Source: Streptomyces collinus Tu 365 | GTDB lineage: Bacteria > Actinomycetota > Actinomycetes > Streptomycetales > Streptomycetaceae | Assembly: GCF_000444875.1 (NCBI RefSeq) | Contig: NC_021985.1 | Span: forward strand, 5,600,170-5,664,169 | Length of the DNA stretch: 64,000 bases | Reading direction: 5' to 3' | Shown: in pieces, positions 60,986 to 64,000 of the stretch | How positions within the stretch are numbered: position 1 is the first letter of the stretch | Layout of the letters: each line of letters opens with the position of its first letter | Notes under the pieces: generated by a model | Seen by the model: only the letters and a program-made list of their open reading frames with translations | What the model was told of the DNA's origin: nothing | The model's database searches: none | Program-made: the position numbers and the translations under genes

Positions 60986-61245
60986 TTCGCCGCACCCCCG
61001 TCCGGAGTCCGGCGGCCGCGCTGGTCGCGCAGCCACAGCCGGTGGGCGAGCACGGTGAGCGCGGTGGAGATCAGCACCCACAGCATCTGGTACCAGTAGA
61101 AGAACGGGATCCCGATGAACGCGGGGTCCGTCTTGGCGTACGAGCCGACCCACAGCATCGCCACGAAGGGCGCGACGAGGCACAGAGCGATGATCACGCG
61201 GACCGGTGTCACCACCGGTGGTCTCACTTCAGGCGTTTCGGACAT
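60982..61245 (-). CDS. DUF3311 small membrane protein, symporter partner
   Basis: 87 aa with two membrane helices (IIALCLVAPFVAMLWVGSYA and YQMLWVLISTALTVLAHRLW). The PFFYWYQMLWVL core is the DUF3311 signature. It is regularly paired with SSS-family symporters and is probably an accessory subunit. First gene of the two-gene operon. A -10-like TAGATT lies at 61297-61292 on the minus strand. Confidence 0.88.
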   Translation of the reverse strand: MSETPEVRPPVVTPVRVIIALCLVAPFVAMLWVGSYAKTDPAFIGIPFFYWYQMLWVLISTALTVLAHRLWLRDQRGRRTPDGGAAK

Positions 61246-61335
61246 GCCACGGCTCCGTCCCCTCGCTGATCAACCTGTGTAATGCGCAGGCAATCTAGGT
61301 GACGGTGTCGCCGAAGCGGAAGACCCCGTCCGCAT

Positions 61336-61349
61336 ATCGGCATGCCGAT
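61336..61349. promoter_or_regulatory. 14-bp perfect palindrome upstream of the symporter operon
   Basis: ATCGGCATGCCGAT lies about 40 bp upstream of the putative -10 of the DUF3311-symporter operon. It is a candidate operator; no matching regulator is known to me. Confidence 0.4.
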
Positions 61350-61415
61350 TTCGCGGTTGACGTGTGAAGACGCCGGACCGGCCGCGGGACGGGCCGGTTC
61401 ACCGGGTTGACCGGG

Positions 61416-62180
61416 TCACTCCACCGGGCGCTTGAGACGGGCCACGAACTTGTACCGGTCGCCGCGGTACACCGAACGCACCCACTCCACCGGCTTGCCC
61501 TCGCGGTCCAGGGAGTGGCGCGAGAGCATCAGCATCGGCAGACCCACGTCGGTGCCCAGCAGGCCGGCCTCGCGCGGGGTGGCCAGCGAGGTCTCGATGG
61601 TCTCCTCGGCCTCGGCGAGATGGACGTCGTAGACCTCGGCCAGGGCCGTGTACAGCGAGGTGTACTTGACCAGCGAGCGCCTGAGCGCCGGGAAGCGCTT
61701 GGCCGAGAGGTGGGTGGTCTCGATGGCCATCGGCTCGGCGTTGGCCATGCGCAGGCGCTCGATGCGCAGCACGCGGCCGCCCGCCGTGATGTCGAGCAGC
61801 TCGGCGAGCCGGTCGTCGGCCGTGATGTACCCGATGTCCAGCAGCTGGGAGGTGGGCTCCAGTCCCTGGGCGCGCATGTCCTCGGTGTACGAGGTGAGCT
61901 GGAGCGCCTGCGAGACCTTCGGCTTGGCGACGAAGGTGCCCTTGCCCTGGATGCGTTCGAGCCTGCCCTCGACGACGAGTTCCTGCAGGGCCTGGCGGAC
62001 GGTGGTGCGGGAGGTGTCGAACTCGGCCGCGAGCGTGCGCTCGGGCGGTACCGGCGTGCCGGGCGCCTGCGTCTCCGTCATGTCGAGCAGGTGCTTCTTC
62101 AAGCGGTAGTACTTGGGCACGCGCGCGGTACGGACCGTCGTCCCGGCCTCGTTCTCCGCACTGCCGACGTCGGTGCTCAT
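61416..62180 (-). CDS. dasR: GntR/HutC-family global regulator DasR
   Basis: 254 aa, the same length as S. coelicolor DasR and nearly identical. N-terminal winged helix (LAAEFDTSRTTVRQALQELV), C-terminal UTRA domain that binds glucosamine-6-phosphate (TSYTEDMRAQGLEPTSQLLD, RYKFVARLKRP). It represses N-acetylglucosamine and chitin uptake genes and links nutrition to development and antibiotics. The ATG at 62180 is chosen by comparison; a longer ORF start exists. A dre site lies upstream. Confidence 0.95.
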   Translation of the reverse strand: MSTDVGSAENEAGTTVRTARVPKYYRLKKHLLDMTETQAPGTPVPPERTLAAEFDTSRTTVRQALQELVVEGRLERIQGKGTFVAKPKVSQALQLTSYTEDMRAQGLEPTSQLLDIGYITADDRLAELLDITAGGRVLRIERLRMANAEPMAIETTHLSAKRFPALRRSLVKYTSLYTALAEVYDVHLAEAEETIETSLATPREAGLLGTDVGLPMLMLSRHSLDREGKPVEWVRSVYRGDRYKFVARLKRPVE

Positions 62181-62315
62181 GCTCTGCCTTCCCGGCTCCT
62201 GATGCCGAAAGCGACCGACATCCCATCGGCCACGGCTCACATCGTGGCACGGCTTCGTGTGTCAGGGATCCATCCGCACGGTCCGTGACCTCCTCTATAT
62301 ACCCGGGGACCCGGT

Positions 62316-62331
62316 GTTGGTCTAGTCCAAA
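62316..62331. promoter_or_regulatory. dre site (DasR box) upstream of dasR
   Basis: GTTGGTCTAGTCCAAA, close to the DasR consensus ANTGGTCTAGACCANT. It covers the likely -35 region; TATATA on the minus strand (62301-62296) is the probable -10. Suggests autoregulation. Confidence 0.75.
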
Positions 62332-62371
62332 GCCCCGGCCGTCCCCGTGGCCGTTCCCGCCCGGTGCCCGG

Positions 62372-63157
62372 CTAGATCCCCTGCCAGTCGGGCTTTGCGG
62401 CGTAGGTGTGCCGGAAGTAGTCGGCCAGCTTGAGCTTGGAGGCGGCTGCCTCGTCGACGACCACCGTGGCGTGCGGGTGCAGCTGGAGCGCGGAGGCCGG
62501 GCAGACGGCCGCCACCGGCCCCTCGACGGTCGCGGCGACCGCGTCCGCCTTGCCCTCGCCCGTCGCGAGCAGCACCAGGTGCCGGGCCTCCAGGATGGTG
62601 CCGATGCCCTGCGTGATCACGTGGTGCGGCACCTGCTCGATGTCGCCGTCGAAGAAGCGGGCGTTGTCGACCCGGGTCTGCTCGGTCAGGGTCTTGATCC
62701 GGGTGCGCGAGGCGAGCGAGGAGCACGGCTCGTTGAAGCCGATGTGCCCGTCGGTGCCGATCCCGAGCAGCTGGAGGTCGACGCCGCCGGCCCCGGCGAG
62801 CGCCCGGTCGTACGCCTCGCAGGCCGCCTGGACGTCCGCGGCGGTGCCGTCCGGGCCCATGAACGCGTCCATGCCGATCCCGAGCGGCTCCAGCACCTCC
62901 CGGCGCAGCACCGAGCGGTAGGACTCGGGGTGCTCGGCGGGCAGGCCCACGTACTCGTCGAGCTGGGCGATGCGGGCCCGCGAGGTGTCCACGGCACCGG
63001 AGCGCACCTTGGCGGTCAGCGCCTGGTAGACGGGCAGCGGGGTGGAGCCGGTGGCCACCCCGAGGAGCGCGTCGGGCTTGCGCCGCAGGAGCTGGGCCAT
63101 GGCCTCGGCGATCAGCTCGCCGCCCGCCGCGGCGTCCGGAACGATGACAACTTCCAC
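62372..63157 (-). CDS. nagB: Glucosamine-6-phosphate deaminase NagB
   Basis: 261 aa. VATGSTPLPVY, LDEYVGLPAEHP, GIGTDGHIGFNEP and the catalytic Asp/His residues are present. It converts glucosamine-6-phosphate to fructose-6-phosphate and ammonia, so it removes the very effector that releases DasR. GTG 63157 gives the same length as in S. coelicolor. It lies directly upstream of dasR on the same strand, 191 bases away. Confidence 0.94.
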   Translation of the reverse strand: MEVVIVPDAAAGGELIAEAMAQLLRRKPDALLGVATGSTPLPVYQALTAKVRSGAVDTSRARIAQLDEYVGLPAEHPESYRSVLRREVLEPLGIGMDAFMGPDGTAADVQAACEAYDRALAGAGGVDLQLLGIGTDGHIGFNEPCSSLASRTRIKTLTEQTRVDNARFFDGDIEQVPHHVITQGIGTILEARHLVLLATGEGKADAVAATVEGPVAAVCPASALQLHPHATVVVDEAAASKLKLADYFRHTYAAKPDWQGI

Positions 63158-63194
63158 GCTGGGCCTGCCGTTCTGAAGGAGCCATGAGGAGCTA

Positions 63195-63210
63195 TGTGGT
63201 TTAGACCAAT
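63195..63210. promoter_or_regulatory. dre site upstream of nagB
   Basis: TGTGGTTTAGACCAAT, one change from the core TGGTCTAGACCA, 38 bases before the nagB GTG: direct DasR control of nagB. Confidence 0.85.
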
Positions 63211-63384
63211 CTAACAGGATCGGGAGGGCCGCACCATGCCGTTCCCGGGCCCTCGCGCCGGGCCGGTCCGGAGCCGATCGCCGAAAATTGCCCCCGCCAT
63301 CCGGCCCCGCTGCCGACCCGGGCGGGCTAGGCTTCGTGGCATCGCGTGCCAGTGGCTGTGCCACGACCCCTGCCCCCGCGCGCA

Positions 63385-63414
63385 TGGACACGCCCTCGTG
63401 GTCTAGTCCACAAT
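63385..63414 (+). promoter_or_regulatory. Promoter with a dre site in its spacer
   Basis: TGGACA (63385-63390), 18 bases, CACAAT (63409-63414). CGTGGTCTAGTCCACA (63397-63412), a good dre, fills the spacer and touches the -10. Binding of DasR would block this plus-strand promoter. Confidence 0.6.
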
Positions 63415-63486
63415 GCACGGGGGGCTTCGCAGGGAAAACTGAAAAGCTTCCGTCTTCCCCGCACAGGAGGACGGACCGAGGAACCG

Positions 63487-63558
63487 GTGCTCTCTGCCCT
63501 GACTGCCCCGGCTCCTCGACCTTCGGCCGACCGGGACCGCACACCCCACGGCCGATGA
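63487..63558 (+). CDS. Possible 23-codon ORF in the dre-controlled unit
   Basis: GTG with GAGGAA just upstream and AGGAGG further out (63465). The peptide would be MLSALTAPAPRPSADRDRTP plus HGR. Too short to judge by composition. The only translated-looking element between the dre promoter and the terminator; the transcript may equally be a non-coding RNA. Confidence 0.25.
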   Translation: MLSALTAPAPRPSADRDRTPHGR

Positions 63559-63604
63559 TGCTCCGGGCTGCGGTGCCGGGAGGGCTGAGGGTCCCTCTCA
63601 GGCG

Positions 63605-63626
63605 CCGCGGCCCGCGGGTGTTTTTT
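63605..63626 (+). terminator. Intrinsic terminator upstream of the pdtaS-like gene
   Basis: CCGCG-GCC-CGCGG stem followed by GTGTTTTTT. The six-T run is unusual for this genome. It would end a plus-strand transcript of about 200 nt from the dre promoter, just before the next gene's own promoter. Confidence 0.65.
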
Positions 63627-63645
63627 CGGCCACTCACGGCCCGGG

Positions 63646-63651
63646 TACGCT
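63646..63651 (+). promoter_or_regulatory. -10 box TACGCT, leaderless start of the sensor kinase gene
   Basis: TACGCT, 6 bases, GTG at 63658; no Shine-Dalgarno. Confidence 0.45.
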
Positions 63652-63657
63652 CACAAG

Positions 63658-64000
63658 GTGCCCTCCATGAACGAACTCGTACGCCAGCACACGGCCCTCG
63701 ACGACTCCGACCTCGAGTGGCTCCACCTGCTGGTCTCGGAGTGGCAGCTGCTCTCCGACCTCTCCTTCGCCGACCTGGTGCTGTGGGTCCCGACGCTGGA
63801 CGGCGCCCGGTACGTCTCCATCGCCCAGATGCGGCCCAACACCGGCCCGACCTCCTACCAGGACGACATGGTCGGGCATCTGGTGCCGCGCGGCCGGCGG
63901 CCCATGCTGGACGCGGCGCTGGACGAGGGCCGGATCGTGCGCGAGGGGGACCCGGAGTGGCGCGAAGAGGTCCCCGTGCGGGTCGAGTCGATCCCGGTGC
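63658..64000 (+). CDS. pdtaS: PdtaS-like sensor histidine kinase, N-terminal part (cut by window edge)
   Basis: 114 codons are visible. The N-terminal GAF-type domain (LDDSDLEWLHLLVSEWQLLS, VPTLDGARYVSIAQMRPNTG, DDMVGHLVPRGRRP) matches the start of PdtaS, a soluble histidine kinase whose partner PdtaR controls RNA antitermination. The kinase core lies beyond the edge. In mycobacteria and streptomycetes it neighbours the sigma-H/sigma-R and whiB1/wblE region, consistent with this position. GTG 63658 is chosen by the TACGCT box; ATG 63667 is an alternative. Confidence 0.85.
   Translation, partial: MPSMNELVRQHTALDDSDLEWLHLLVSEWQLLSDLSFADLVLWVPTLDGARYVSIAQMRPNTGPTSYQDDMVGHLVPRGRRPMLDAALDEGRIVREGDPEWREEVPVRVESIPV

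Noticed and set aside
59084..61099. 671-residue plus-strand frame
   Set aside because: Antisense to the symporter; His/Arg/Asp-rich composition is a shadow pattern.

Overview
The window is chromosomal DNA from a Streptomyces. It has very high GC with strong third-position bias, overlapping ATGA/GTGA gene junctions, many apparently leaderless promoters (TANNNT 6-9 bases before the start codon), and Streptomyces marker genes: wblC, sigR-rsrA, dasR, epi-isozizaene synthase with CYP170A, and nrdABS with a B12 riboswitch. From memory, gene order follows S. coelicolor from about SCO5180 to SCO5239. Much of it is also collinear with the M. tuberculosis stretch around Rv3193c-Rv3228. This is conserved core chromosome. 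No mobile element, prophage, CRISPR array or rRNA operon was seen.

Layout. (1) 1-13.5 kb: a membrane protein with a kinase-like region (cut by the left edge), an alkyltransferase-like protein, the AdnA/AdnB helicase-nucleases, an M20 peptidase, NudC and mycoredoxin. (2) 13.7-20 kb: UvrD2, then the antibiotic-response regulator wblC behind a 630-base leader with an upstream ORF and an intrinsic terminator, then an ABC1 kinase coupled to an E1/ThiF-like protein. (3) 20-33 kb: a DUF45 peptidase, a TerD-AIM24 fusion with two further AIM24 genes, a Nudix protein, a zincin-like protein, an SDR, moaE, a PDZ-Lon protease and UPF0182. (4) 33-38 kb: two identical initiator tRNA genes flanking a Sel1-repeat gene, then divergent catR/catA and a CBS protein. 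(5) 38-46 kb: hisN, a TetR next to an SMR transporter, rsgA-aroA, an M50-like membrane protein, SRAP and a small hydrolase. (6) 45.7-54 kb: sigR-rsrA, two HD-GYP-type membrane proteins, a TPR protein, peptide deformylase and the albaflavenone operon. (7) 54-64 kb: nrdS, nrdB, nrdA, a symporter pair, dasR, nagB and the start of a PdtaS-like kinase (cut by the right edge).

Three regulatory networks can be read in the DNA. A sigma-R promoter (GGGAAT-N18-GTT) lies before sigR and another before mycoredoxin. DasR sites (dre) lie before dasR and nagB, and a third sits inside a promoter-like element that would drive a transcript of about 200 nt ending at a T-tract terminator. The nrdA leader combines two 31-bp-spaced NrdR-like boxes with a cobalamin riboswitch. 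The least explained items are the RRE-like/E1-like protein beside wblC and the ABC1 kinase, the TerD-AIM24 trio, the catalytically degenerate HD-GYP partner, and the short dre-controlled unit before pdtaS.
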